NCBI RefSeq assembly: GCF_029081005.1 | Contig: NZ_JAJQTQ010000019.1 | Coordinates: 1 to 64,000 of the forward strand | Direction of reading: 5' to 3' | Source: Halomonas elongata | GTDB taxonomy: Bacteria > Pseudomonadota > Gammaproteobacteria > Pseudomonadales > Halomonadaceae | DNA: 64,000 nt | In this document: one piece after another, positions 8,989-17,708 of the stretch | Numbering within the stretch: the stretch's first letter is position 1 | How the letters are laid out: each line of letters starts with the position of its first letter | The notes under the pieces: model-generated | What the model saw: the letters and a program-made list of their open reading frames with translations, nothing else | What the model was told of the DNA's origin: nothing | Database searches by the model: none | Translations under genes and position numbers: made by a program

Positions 8989-10121
8989 TGCAAATACAAT
9001 TAAAATCATGTGTTGGAGTTCTGTCCGTTCTTTTGGCAAATTCAGCATTTGCTGATGTGGTCCATGAGTATGAGTCGGGGAAATTAACCTTTGGCGGTGA
9101 TGTTGAGCTTGATATCAATGCTCAAAACTCCCAGGAGGGCCCGATCTTTCTGGATGGAGAGTTCGAGAGAAGTGATGAGTACAACCAAACCGGACGTGTT
9201 CTGCTCGAGGCTGCTGGTGAGCATACCAGCGGTAAGAACTATGCTCGCTTCAAGGTCCAGCCTCTGGTCGGCACCGACGGTGGTATGGGAGTCGATGATG
9301 CCTGGCTAGCGCTTGGTAATCGTGATAACGGCCTTGAGCTCAAGGTGGGGCGCTTCGAAGCCTTCGATCTTTTCCCGTTAGGCCAGGATGTTTTCGTTGA
9401 ATACAGCGGTGATACTGCCAACGATCTGTACTCTGATGGCCACGGTTATATCTATCAGGCCAAGGAGGGGCGCGGCCGCGGCGGAGACTCCGGCCAGGTA
9501 CTGCTCAGCCAGACGCGCGGCGACTTCTATGCTGAAGTTTCGACCCTGTTTGGCGATCGCACCAATCTTTTTGCAAGCGATACGTATCATGGCTATGCCA
9601 TCGACCCCGAGAACGATGCCAAGAACTCCTTTATCGTACGACCGGTAGTGGCCTGGACCCCGGGGCCCTGGACACTGGCCGTAGGGGGGGAAACCAACGT
9701 TGTTGATGATGCCATTGTCGATGAACGTGGCGAGGATATCAGCGACCGTACAGGCTATGGTACGCGGCTTTCCTACTCTCTGGACGATTTCAGCGTCAAT
9801 GCCAATCTGGCTTACCTGGACGCCCATGAGGAGGAAAACCTGACGCTGGGTCTCAATGCTTTGTGGCATGATTTCGGCTTGGGCTATATCCACGCGCGTA
9901 ACGATATCGATAGCGTTCAGGAAAGCGCTGAAGTGATCAGCGTGCCTGGCACCTATACTTCCGACACCCTGTACACTTCATACCGCTTTTCCCAGGTAAT
10001 GGGTATCGATAACCTTGATATCTATCTTGGAGCCTATTATAGCAAGATTGATCAGAAGGATAGCGACGGTGGAGACGCCGATCGTTACGGCGGTCGACTG
10101 CGATTCAAGTATTATTTTTAA
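8988..10121 (+). CDS. Outer-membrane carbohydrate porin
   Basis: A 377-residue outer-membrane protein starting at GTG 8988 behind AGAGGT. A signal peptide (KSCVGVLSVLLANSAFA, cut before DVVHEY) leads into alternating beta strands. The conserved G-R-F-E-A-F-D-L-F-P-L-G-Q-D segment and the terminal R-L-R-F-K-Y-Y-F (aromatic last residue, the barrel-assembly signal) are typical of carbohydrate porins of the RafY/BglH-like group. It would let arabinosides cross the outer membrane before the ABC importer encoded downstream. It ends at a strong terminator. Base composition falls from here to about 16.3 kb relative to the flanks. Confidence 0.78.
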   Translation: MQIQLKSCVGVLSVLLANSAFADVVHEYESGKLTFGGDVELDINAQNSQEGPIFLDGEFERSDEYNQTGRVLLEAAGEHTSGKNYARFKVQPLVGTDGGMGVDDAWLALGNRDNGLELKVGRFEAFDLFPLGQDVFVEYSGDTANDLYSDGHGYIYQAKEGRGRGGDSGQVLLSQTRGDFYAEVSTLFGDRTNLFASDTYHGYAIDPENDAKNSFIVRPVVAWTPGPWTLAVGGETNVVDDAIVDERGEDISDRTGYGTRLSYSLDDFSVNANLAYLDAHEEENLTLGLNALWHDFGLGYIHARNDIDSVQESAEVISVPGTYTSDTLYTSYRFSQVMGIDNLDIYLGAYYSKIDQKDSDGGDADRYGGRLRFKYYF

Positions 10122-10209
10122 CCTCGACTTGTCAAGGAAACACGATATTTCCCACCACACCGACCTGCTTTTAAGTACTAGTAGCGGGTGATGTCAGGTG
10201 TTGATAATG

Positions 10210-10249
10210 GCCCGAGCTCTGTGTCCTGAAGAGCTCGGGCTTTTTCTTT
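10210..10249 (+). terminator. Rho-independent terminator of the porin gene
   Basis: A 10-bp stem (GCCCGAGCTC 10210-10219 with GAGCTCGGGC 10231-10240) with an 11-nt loop is followed directly by TTTTTCTTT. It is the best terminator in the first half of the window. Confidence 0.9.
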
Positions 10250-10295
10250 GCGAGGTATGTTTGCATGTTTATAAGGGTCATAGGCATGTCGATAA

Positions 10296-10415
10296 ACTTT
10301 AGTCGCAGAGTATTCATTTCCACGATGATGGTGACCTCATTGGATCGGTGATTTCTTCATATTCAATATACATAATGATATCGGTTTTTAACGTTAGTGG
10401 TATTGGATGGTTATG
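10296..10415. promoter_or_regulatory. 120-bp shared control element, copy A (upstream of abfA operon)
   Basis: This segment begins with ACTTTAGTCGCAG (10296-10308), has TGATGGTG at 10326-10333 and ends with ATTGGATGGTTATG (10402-10415). The same three blocks occur at exactly the same offsets (0, +30, +106) at 16493-16612 before araF, without gaps. I count 72 of 120 matching positions. It lies 110 bp upstream of the arabinofuranosidase start in a 404-bp gene-free stretch whose only other feature is the porin terminator. It probably holds the promoter and sites for a common arabinose regulator. Confidence 0.7.
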
Positions 10416-10525
10416 GCGTAAATCTGTATTACTAGGGGCTGAGAAGATAACGAAATATGCGTGGAACCGACGGTGTGAGCGGGCCGCGTGAGACCAGAAT
10501 TGCATGTTGTCACTGGAGGGGCTTT

Positions 10526-12052
10526 ATGCTCATTCGTGCGTCGCTGCACCGAGACTTTAAGATCAGTACTATCGATGACCGGCTCTATTCAGCGTTCATC
10601 GAACACATGGGGCGCGCAATCTATTCGGGGATCTATGAACCCGGCCATCCCGAAGCCGATTCAAACGGTTTTCGCCTGGATGTTCTCGATCTGGTGCGCG
10701 CTCTCAATATTCCGGCGATTCGATATCCGGGTGGGAATTTCGTTTCAGCGTATCGGTGGGAAGATGGTGTAGGTCCCAAGGATCAGCGTCCCGTCCGTCT
10801 CGATCTTGCCTGGAGGTCAAAGGAAACCAATCAGGTTGGTATCAATGAGTTCGCGCAATGGGCCGAGATGGCTGGTATCGATATGATGCTTGCCGTTAAT
10901 CTTGGCTCTAGAGGATTGGAAGATGCCCGGAATTTTGCTGAATATGTACTCCATCCATCAGGAACTTACTGGTCGGAACTTCGCCGAAGCCATAATGTAA
11001 ACAAACCATATGATGTCAGGATGTGGTGCCTGGGTAATGAAATGGATGGTCCCTGGCAGGTCGGTCAAAAGAATGCCAGGGAATACGGTCATCTTGCCAA
11101 TGAGACGTCCAAGGCGCTCAAGGCAATCAACGGAAAAATCGAGGCTATTGTATGTGGATCATCCAATGATGAGATGCCGACCTATCCTGATTGGGAGCGT
11201 GAGGTGCTCGAAGAATGCTACGAAAATGTAGATTATATATCGCTGCATAAATATTTCGGTAACTCAAGCAACGATACCCTTAACTACTTCGGCAAGATCG
11301 AGGAAACCGGTCGCTATATACAAGCTATCGGTGGCGTCATAGATTTCATCAAGGCAAAGAAGCGTGCCAAGAATGATGTCTACATTTGCTTCGACGAATG
11401 GAATGTCTGGTATCACCAGCGTGAAGAGGATTCAAAGCGCTGGAAAACATGGGATTGGCCAGAAGCGCCCGATCTTCTTGAGGAAGATTACAATTTCGAA
11501 GACGCATTATTCGTCGCCGGCCTGTTGAATGAATTTATTCGACGCAGTGATCGGGTTCGTATTGCATGTATCGCCCAGCTCGTCAACGTCATTGCCCCGA
11601 TCCGAGCTGAAAAGGGTGGAATAGCTTGGTGTCAGACAATTTATTATCCCTATCAGTTTGCATCTCTTTATGGGCGAGGAGTCGCGCTAAACGTCTCCGT
11701 AGATGGGCCTACCTACGATTGCAATGTGGCTGATGATGTAAATTATCTCGATGTTGCCGCAGTGCATGATGAAAAGAATGAGAAGGTTACATTGTTCATG
11801 GTGAATCGACACTTGGAAGAAATTGCCGATCTCGATTTGTCACTTTACGGCTTCGATGCGGCACGGGTGATCGAACACACGGTGATGGAAGGGTTTGATT
11901 TGCGAGAAACAAATGGGCCGAACAGGCCGTCTGCCGTCGCGCCCTTTGATGGCGTGGGAGTTGGTGTCGAGGGTTGTCAGGTAAGGGGTAAGCTTTCGCC
12001 GTTGTCTTATCATGTTGTACGGCTCGATGTGGGACGAGGAGCAAGATCATGA
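10526..12052 (+). CDS. abfA: Intracellular alpha-L-arabinofuranosidase (GH51)
   Basis: A 508-residue glycoside hydrolase of family 51, of usual length and with no signal peptide. The ATG at 10526 follows GGAGGG. The catalytic acid/base is Glu172 in W-C-L-G-N-E-M-D-G and the nucleophile is Glu291 in C-F-D-E-W-N-V-W; the substrate-site segment R-Y-P-G-G-N-F is at residues 66-72. It would remove terminal alpha-L-arabinofuranosyl units from imported arabino-oligosaccharides in the cytoplasm, giving L-arabinose for the oxidative route. Its stop overlaps the next ATG (ATGA), so it is the first gene of a five-gene catabolic/import operon. Third codon positions are visibly richer in A/T than in flanking genes, suggesting later acquisition. 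Confidence 0.9.
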   Translation: MLIRASLHRDFKISTIDDRLYSAFIEHMGRAIYSGIYEPGHPEADSNGFRLDVLDLVRALNIPAIRYPGGNFVSAYRWEDGVGPKDQRPVRLDLAWRSKETNQVGINEFAQWAEMAGIDMMLAVNLGSRGLEDARNFAEYVLHPSGTYWSELRRSHNVNKPYDVRMWCLGNEMDGPWQVGQKNAREYGHLANETSKALKAINGKIEAIVCGSSNDEMPTYPDWEREVLEECYENVDYISLHKYFGNSSNDTLNYFGKIEETGRYIQAIGGVIDFIKAKKRAKNDVYICFDEWNVWYHQREEDSKRWKTWDWPEAPDLLEEDYNFEDALFVAGLLNEFIRRSDRVRIACIAQLVNVIAPIRAEKGGIAWCQTIYYPYQFASLYGRGVALNVSVDGPTYDCNVADDVNYLDVAAVHDEKNEKVTLFMVNRHLEEIADLDLSLYGFDAARVIEHTVMEGFDLRETNGPNRPSAVAPFDGVGVGVEGCQVRGKLSPLSYHVVRLDVGRGARS

Positions 12053-13128
12053 CCGGAGTTCGTCTTCATTCTGTTGATAAATATTTTGGTGATGACCAGA
12101 TCATCGATGATGTGTCGATGAATATCTCAAAAGGGGAGTTCGCTGTTTTTGTCGGACCTTCCGGGTGTGGGAAGTCGACGTTACTGCGCATGATTGCGGG
12201 TCTCGAGGAGACGAATGGAGGCGCCATCGATATCGAAGGGCGGGACATTACTAAGGTTGAGCCTGCCAAGCGTGAAGTCTCGATGGTGTTCCAGTCCTAT
12301 GCGTTGTATCCACACTTGAGTGTCTTCGAGAACATGGCGTTTAGTTTGCGGCTGGCGCGTACTCCCAAGCAAAAAGTGATCGAACAGGTCCGGGCGGCTG
12401 CGGATATTCTCAAGCTCGAAGGACATCTGGACAAGAAGCCGTCCGAGCTTTCGGGCGGTCAACGTCAACGTGTAGCGATTGGGCGAGCCATCGTTCGCCA
12501 GCCTAAAGTGTTCCTGTTTGATGAGCCGCTGTCCAACCTCGATGCTGAATTGCGAGTCCAGATGCGGCTCGAGTTATCGCGACTCCACCAGAAAATTGGA
12601 GCGACCATGATCTATGTGACCCACGATCAGGTCGAGGCGATGACGTTGGCCGACAAGATTTTTGTTCTGCGTGACGGCATGGTTCAGCAGGCTGGGCCAC
12701 CGCTCGAACTTTATGATGACCCTGCCAACCAGTTCGTTGCCGGGTTCATTGGCTCCCCCGCCATGAATTTCCTCTCCGCCGTTGTCACCAGGAAAACTGT
12801 GAAGGGCATCGTGGCCGAGATCGAGGGAACTAACGGTCAATCACTCGAGGCGGATATCACGCAGAGTGTGATCGAGGAAGGGCAGGCGGTGACGCTGGGG
12901 ATAAGGCCCGAGCACTTGCATATGCGTGAGGGAGGTTTTAGCTCCACTGTCGAATTGACCGAGAACCTCGGTGGCGTTGCCTACTTGTATACACGGCTGG
13001 CTGGTGGCCAGGAGGTCGTGATCGAACGTCGCGGGGAGAGGGCACTGCATGCACGAGCGTCCGTTCAAGTCTGGGCGGATTCCAAGGATGTTCTGGTTTT
13101 TTCCAAGCAAGGAAAGCGCTTGCGGTAA
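12049..13128 (+). CDS. ABC importer ATPase for oligosaccharides (MsmK/UgpC type)
   Basis: A 359-residue MalK-like ATPase that overlaps abfA by four bases. Walker A is G-P-S-G-C-G-K-S-T, the signature is L-S-G-G-Q-R-Q-R, Walker B is F-L-F-D-E-P-L-S-N-L-D, and a C-terminal TOBE-like regulatory domain covers roughly residues 235-359. It powers the two permeases encoded at 14546 and 15427. Having a dedicated ATPase inside the operon makes this importer self-contained. Confidence 0.88.
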   Translation: MTGVRLHSVDKYFGDDQIIDDVSMNISKGEFAVFVGPSGCGKSTLLRMIAGLEETNGGAIDIEGRDITKVEPAKREVSMVFQSYALYPHLSVFENMAFSLRLARTPKQKVIEQVRAAADILKLEGHLDKKPSELSGGQRQRVAIGRAIVRQPKVFLFDEPLSNLDAELRVQMRLELSRLHQKIGATMIYVTHDQVEAMTLADKIFVLRDGMVQQAGPPLELYDDPANQFVAGFIGSPAMNFLSAVVTRKTVKGIVAEIEGTNGQSLEADITQSVIEEGQAVTLGIRPEHLHMREGGFSSTVELTENLGGVAYLYTRLAGGQEVVIERRGERALHARASVQVWADSKDVLVFSKQGKRLR

Positions 13129-13200
13129 AAGATGGCCACATTTCGTAATGTGCATGTCTGGGCTAGTCGGGTAGCAATAAATTATTACAACGGAGGACGT

Positions 13201-14478
13201 ATGAAAGTATTTAAATCCATGATGATTGCCGCGGTGGCATCTTCCATTGCATCTCCAGTGCTGGCGGAAACTGAAGTCGTTTGGTGGGATTTTTTTGCTG
13301 GTGGAGATGGTGTGCGAATGAAATCGCTGATCGATCAGTTCAATGAAGAGCACCCTGATATTACGATAAATGGCACGACATCCGAGTGGGGGGTGCCGTT
13401 CTATACCAAGGTGCGTACGGCCGCTGCTGTAGGCCAGGGGCCGGATGTGGTGACCTATCACCTCTCTCGCCTGCCTCGTGCTCTTTCCGAAGGCGTTCTG
13501 ACGCCGATTAACGATTCGGACCTCGAAACCGTTGGCCTGTCACGCGGTGATTTCTTTGAGCGGGCGTCAAAGGCCGCGTCTGACGAGGACGGTACCCTGT
13601 ATGCCGTACCCTTCGATATTCACTCGGTCGTTCTCTACTACAACAAGAGTTATCTCGAGGGTACCGAATATCTTGATGACGATGGAGAACTGACGGGCAT
13701 CGAGAGTCTCAACGACTTCAATAACGCTTTGAAGGTTGCTCAGGACAATGGGGCACAGCCACCACTCTCTTACCAGACCGGGGGGCCTGGCGGTGTCTGG
13801 CGCATGTTCTATACGCTTCTCAGCCAGCAAGGAGGAGCATTCATCGAGAATGGTGAGGTGTTGCCCGGCGAAAACTTCGACAAGGCCGTACAGGCAATCG
13901 AGATCATGCAGGACTGGGGAGATAAAGGTTACCAGCCCGAGAATGCCGAATATGAAGCTTCCGTAGCATTATTTACATCGGGTAAATCGGCTTTCCAGAT
14001 CAATGGCGTGTGGGAGGTACCCACAATGACCGATATGGAGAAGGCCGGAACACTTGGATTTGAATGGGGGGCTGTGCAGGTACCGACCCTGTTGGATGAA
14101 GAGGCGGTATGGGCCGATAGCCATGCCTTCGCCATTCCCATCCAGGGTGACGAAGAGATGTCGGAGGAAAAGCGTGAAGCTGTGATGACGGTTATTGCCT
14201 GGATGGAAAAGCATGCCATCAGCTGGGCACGTGCCGGCCATATCCCGGCCTATACCCCCGTCGCTGAAAGCGATGAGTTCCGTCAGATGGAGCCCAATGC
14301 CACTTATTCCTCGCTCGTGGATATTGCCGCTTATGATCCTCGTTCAACTATCGCCGGTGTTGCCTCGCCGGTCTATGATGCGGCGCTCAACAACATAGCG
14401 CCGGCGATTCATGGCTTTCTCTCGCCTGAGCAGGCTGCCGAGCAAATGAAGAGCGAGCTTCAATCATTGCGCGATTGA
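13201..14478 (+). CDS. Family-1 extracellular sugar-binding protein
   Basis: A 425-residue periplasmic binding protein. The ATG at 13201 is preceded by CGGAGGA and begins a signal peptide (KSMMIAAVASSIASPVLA, cut before ETEVVWWDFF). The mature part shows the V-W-W-D-F opening, the Q-F-N-E-E-H-P-D-I segment and the G-K-S-A-F-Q-I-N-G-V-W motif of family-1 sugar receptors. Given the GH51 enzyme in the same operon, the ligand is probably an arabino-oligosaccharide or arabinoside. A 72-bp gap separates it from the ATPase gene. Confidence 0.88.
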   Translation: MKVFKSMMIAAVASSIASPVLAETEVVWWDFFAGGDGVRMKSLIDQFNEEHPDITINGTTSEWGVPFYTKVRTAAAVGQGPDVVTYHLSRLPRALSEGVLTPINDSDLETVGLSRGDFFERASKAASDEDGTLYAVPFDIHSVVLYYNKSYLEGTEYLDDDGELTGIESLNDFNNALKVAQDNGAQPPLSYQTGGPGGVWRMFYTLLSQQGGAFIENGEVLPGENFDKAVQAIEIMQDWGDKGYQPENAEYEASVALFTSGKSAFQINGVWEVPTMTDMEKAGTLGFEWGAVQVPTLLDEEAVWADSHAFAIPIQGDEEMSEEKREAVMTVIAWMEKHAISWARAGHIPAYTPVAESDEFRQMEPNATYSSLVDIAAYDPRSTIAGVASPVYDAALNNIAPAIHGFLSPEQAAEQMKSELQSLRD

Positions 14479-14545
14479 TGAGTGTAGTGCGTGTTCCGCG
14501 CCCACATGAATGGCGCGGAACGGAAGCTCAAGGGGAGTATTAACA

Positions 14546-15430
14546 TTGGCTATGATAACAAATAGACGCAGGCACATTGTGGTGGCGATGACGCTCATTG
14601 CGCCCTTTGTCCTGATATTTGGTCTTGTGTTTCTCTATCCCATGATCCGCGTGGTAGAGCTTAGCTTCACCAATGCGCCGTTGATCGGATCCGGTGAGTG
14701 GGTAGGGTTGGAAAATTACAGACAACTGCTGACGGACAACCTCTTCTATACGTCGCTCAAGAACAATGGCTATTTCGTTCTTCTGACGGTCATCCCTACG
14801 ACGGTGATCGCACTGGCTATCGCGATAGCCGTCAACCGGCTATCTGGAAGAATGCAGGCACTCGTTCTAGCGACCTTTTTTCTTCCTTATATTCTCCCGG
14901 TCTCGGTGGTAACCCAGATATGGGCATGGATGCTTGATTTTCAGTTCGGCATTCTACAGCCGGTCATAGAGTATTTTGTCGGCGAGCCGGTGGCTGTCTT
15001 TAAACAGCCTGCATGGGTAATGCCTACAGTTGCGGTCGTTACTATCTGGTGGACCAATGGTTTCAATGTGCTACTTTTTATCGCGGGATTACGCAACATT
15101 CCCAAGGAACTTTATGAGGCGGCGTCGCTTGATGGGGCCACGCGACGCCAGTTATTCATGAAAGTTACCTGGCCATTGTTATGGCCGGTGACCGCATTGG
15201 TCATGACTCTCCAGCTGATCCTGCAGCTGAAATTGTTCGACCAGGTATACCTTCTGAGCGGTGGTGGTCCATTCAATTCATCGTATGTTCTATTGATGAT
15301 GGTCTATCGTGAGGCCTTTCAGCTCAATAACGGCGGTTATGCTTCAGCGGTGGCGCTGGTTCTGTTCGTTGTCATCATGGTCGTCTCGGTTCTGCAATTT
15401 CAACTCCTGAGAATGGGAGGGCGTAAATGA
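14546..15430 (+). CDS. Sugar ABC importer permease 1 (MalF/UgpA type)
   Basis: A 294-residue permease. I prefer a TTG start at 14546 because AGGGGAG lies eight bases upstream; the in-frame ATG at 14552 would be 14 bases away. About six membrane helices are visible. The EAA loop that contacts the ATPase reads E-A-A-S-L-D-G-A-T-R-R-Q-L-F near residue 195. Its stop overlaps the start of the second permease. It forms the heterodimeric channel for the arabinoside importer. Confidence 0.85.
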   Translation: MAMITNRRRHIVVAMTLIAPFVLIFGLVFLYPMIRVVELSFTNAPLIGSGEWVGLENYRQLLTDNLFYTSLKNNGYFVLLTVIPTTVIALAIAIAVNRLSGRMQALVLATFFLPYILPVSVVTQIWAWMLDFQFGILQPVIEYFVGEPVAVFKQPAWVMPTVAVVTIWWTNGFNVLLFIAGLRNIPKELYEAASLDGATRRQLFMKVTWPLLWPVTALVMTLQLILQLKLFDQVYLLSGGGPFNSSYVLLMMVYREAFQLNNGGYASAVALVLFVVIMVVSVLQFQLLRMGGRK

Positions 15431-16329
15431 ATGTCCGAAGGATGCAAGGCAGTGAACGTGCCGATACGGCACTGACGACTTCCGGGGGATGGGGTGTTAA
15501 CCTCAATATACGAAAGCTCGAGAACAAGGTCCTCCTGGCTATTACGCTGATTGGTGCCGCAATCTGGATCTTTCCGCTTTATTGGGCCTTTGTCACATCG
15601 ATTCGCGATGAAGACCATGTGGTAAGCGAGAACGCCGGTATCCTGCCTGACATGTTCAATCTGACGGCTTACGTCGAGTCGATTTTCAATACCAGTATTC
15701 TGAAATGGTATGTCAACTCGATCGGAACCTCACTGATCATCACCGTACTGGTGCTAATCTCGGGGATGATGTGTGCTTATGCGCTTTCGCAGATGCGTTT
15801 CCCCGGCCGTCGGATACTCTATGCGGTGGTGATGGCCAGCTTCATGATTCCCACCCAGGCACTCGTTGTCACCCAGTTCGTGCTGATGAACGATATGGGG
15901 CTTGTCAACACCTGGGCAGGTATCATACTGCCGCAGCTCATCGTTCCAGTCGTCATCATCGTCTACAAGCAGTTCTTCGATGCTGTGCCCAAAGAGATGC
16001 GTGAGGCAGTGCTGCTCGATGGAGGGGGGGAGTATACGCTTCTTTTCAAAATTTATTTGCCTCTCAACTGGGGGATCACGACTGCACTGGCAATCATCAC
16101 TTTCATCATGGCATGGAACCAGTTCTTTTGGCCTTTTCTTGTGATCACCTCGGAAGACATGATGACGATTCCGGTGGGGATCACCCAAGTCAGGGATACA
16201 TTCGGGGTCAGTTACGCGCGGGTCATGGCGGTGGCGCTTCTTGGTGCGGCACCTGTTGCGATTGCTTACCTCATTTTTCAGAAAAAAGTGACTGAGGCCG
16301 TGATGATCTCCTCAGGGGTCAAGGGCTAG
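15427..16329 (+). CDS. Sugar ABC importer permease 2 (MalG/UgpE type)
   Basis: A 300-residue permease joined to its partner by an ATGA overlap. A hydrophilic N-terminal tail of about 35 residues precedes the first helix (VLLAITLIGAAIWIFPLYWAF is the region). The EAA loop is E-A-V-L-L-D-G-G-G-E-Y-T-L-L-F. The start could lie further in, at the codon before NIRKLENK, but the overlap favours 15427. It is the last gene of the abfA operon. Confidence 0.85.
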   Translation: MNVRRMQGSERADTALTTSGGWGVNLNIRKLENKVLLAITLIGAAIWIFPLYWAFVTSIRDEDHVVSENAGILPDMFNLTAYVESIFNTSILKWYVNSIGTSLIITVLVLISGMMCAYALSQMRFPGRRILYAVVMASFMIPTQALVVTQFVLMNDMGLVNTWAGIILPQLIVPVVIIVYKQFFDAVPKEMREAVLLDGGGEYTLLFKIYLPLNWGITTALAIITFIMAWNQFFWPFLVITSEDMMTIPVGITQVRDTFGVSYARVMAVALLGAAPVAIAYLIFQKKVTEAVMISSGVKG

Positions 16330-16430
16330 TGCGGTCTACCAAAATGCTGGATTCGTTGCTTCCTGTACCTGACGCTTCGTATCAGACATCGGACGACTAA
16401 CCTTTGCTGGATTGCCACTCCCGTGGATGT

Positions 16431-16463
16431 CGACGCCCCGGTCGGGTTTCCTCCGGGGCGTCG
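16431..16463 (+). terminator. Terminator-like hairpin after the abfA operon
   Basis: A perfect 11-bp stem (CGACGCCCCGG 16431-16441 with CCGGGGCGTCG 16453-16463) stands about 100 bp after the last permease. The T-run is poor (TTG), so efficiency is uncertain. It ends 30 bp before the second copy of the shared control element. Confidence 0.6.
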
Positions 16464-16492
16464 TTGTGCCCGGCAACCGTAGGTGGCGACAC

Positions 16493-16612
16493 ACTTTAGT
16501 CGCAGCATGCTGGGCCTGGCGGTGATGGTGGTCTCGGTCGTTCGGTCCTTGTCGCGGAAGTGATATTTAATTTTATATCAATTACTGACCATAAACGCAT
16601 TGGATGGTTATG
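16493..16612. promoter_or_regulatory. 120-bp shared control element, copy B (upstream of araFGH)
   Basis: This is the collinear partner of 10296-10415: ACTTTAGTCGCAG at 16493-16505, TGATGGTG at 16523-16530, ATTGGATGGTTATG at 16599-16612. An AT-rich stretch at about 16560-16585 is a plausible promoter core. It ends 110 bp before the araF start, just as copy A ends 110 bp before abfA. The remaining part of this 392-bp gap holds only the hairpin. Confidence 0.7.
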
Positions 16613-16721
16613 TTGAGACGGCATAGGGTGGAAGCGCATCCGGTGCATGCCATGACACCACCGGAGACAGCTTTCACAACACGTCACAACAACAAACGCC
16701 CCCAGGGCAAAGGAGACGCCT

Positions 16722-17708
16722 ATGTCCCGCTTCCCCATTCTCGCTCCCCTCGCATTCGGTGCCTGCCTGGCGCTGTCGCCGCTGGTTCAGGCTCAAGATG
16801 ACGTCACGCTCGGCTTCATCGTCAAGAAGCCCGAACAGGCCTGGTTCATCAATGAGCAGGATGCCGCCACCCGGCTGGGTGAAGAGAAAGGCTTCGAGGT
16901 CGTCAGGCTCGCCGGTGAAGACGGTCAAGAGGTGCTGAGCGCCATCGACAACCTCAATTCCCAAGGTGCCCAGGGGTTCGTTATCTGTCCGCCCGATGTG
17001 CGCCTCGGACCCACCATCATGCGCCGCGCCGAACAGTACGGCATGAAGGTGGTGACCGTGGATGATCGTTTCGTCAATGCCGATGGTGAGCCCATGGAGG
17101 CGGTGCCGCATCTGGGCATGTCGGGCTACAAGATCGGTCAACAGGTCGGCAATGCCATCGCGGACGAAATGGAAGCCCGAGGCTGGGATCCCGAGAAGGT
17201 CGCGGCACTACGCATCACCAACTATGAGCTGCCCACGGCCAAGAAACGTACCGACGGTGCCACTGATGCGCTGCTGGACCGAGGGTTCCAGGAAAGCAAC
17301 ATCCTGGATGCCCCCCAGCAGAACACCGATACCTCCAGTGCCTTCTCGGCGGCCTCTCCGGTCTTCTCCAAGAACGGCGAATACGAGCACTGGGTCATTT
17401 ATGCGCTCAACGAAGAAAGCGTGCTGGGCGGGGTGCGAGCTTCCGAGCAGTACGGTCTGGCCGCCGACGATGTGATCGGGGTCGGGATCAATGGTTCCGG
17501 CGCGGCTTTTGCCGAGTTCTCCCGGGAGAAGCCGACCGGCTTCCACGGCACCGTGGCAGTCAGTTCCACCATGCATGGTCGCCAGACGGCGCAGAACCTT
17601 TATACCTGGGTCACCGAGGGTGACAAGCCGAAGGCCAATACCGAAACCACCGGCACCCTGATGACCCGTGACAACTGGGAGGCGGTACGCGATGAGCTCG
17701 GTCTCTGA
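16722..17708 (+). CDS. araF: L-arabinose-binding periplasmic protein
   Basis: A 328-residue receptor of usual AraF length. The ATG at 16722 follows AAAGGAG, and a signal peptide ends at LVQA before QDD. Family markers are plain: [13 protein letters not shown] near the N terminus, [19 protein letters not shown], and [10 protein letters not shown]. These match the E. coli AraF pattern. It binds L-arabinose in the periplasm for AraGH. Its end overlaps the araG start by 17 bases. G+C-rich codon use returns here, in contrast to the operon just upstream. Confidence 0.92.
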   Translation: MSRFPILAPLAFGACLALSPLVQAQDDVTLGFIVKKPEQAWFINEQDAATRLGEEKGFEVVRLAGEDGQEVLSAIDNLNSQGAQGFVICPPDVRLGPTIMRRAEQYGMKVVTVDDRFVNADGEPMEAVPHLGMSGYKIGQQVGNAIADEMEARGWDPEKVAALRITNYELPTAKKRTDGATDALLDRGFQESNILDAPQQNTDTSSAFSAASPVFSKNGEYEHWVIYALNEESVLGGVRASEQYGLAADDVIGVGINGSGAAFAEFSREKPTGFHGTVAVSSTMHGRQTAQNLYTWVTEGDKPKANTETTGTLMTRDNWEAVRDELGL

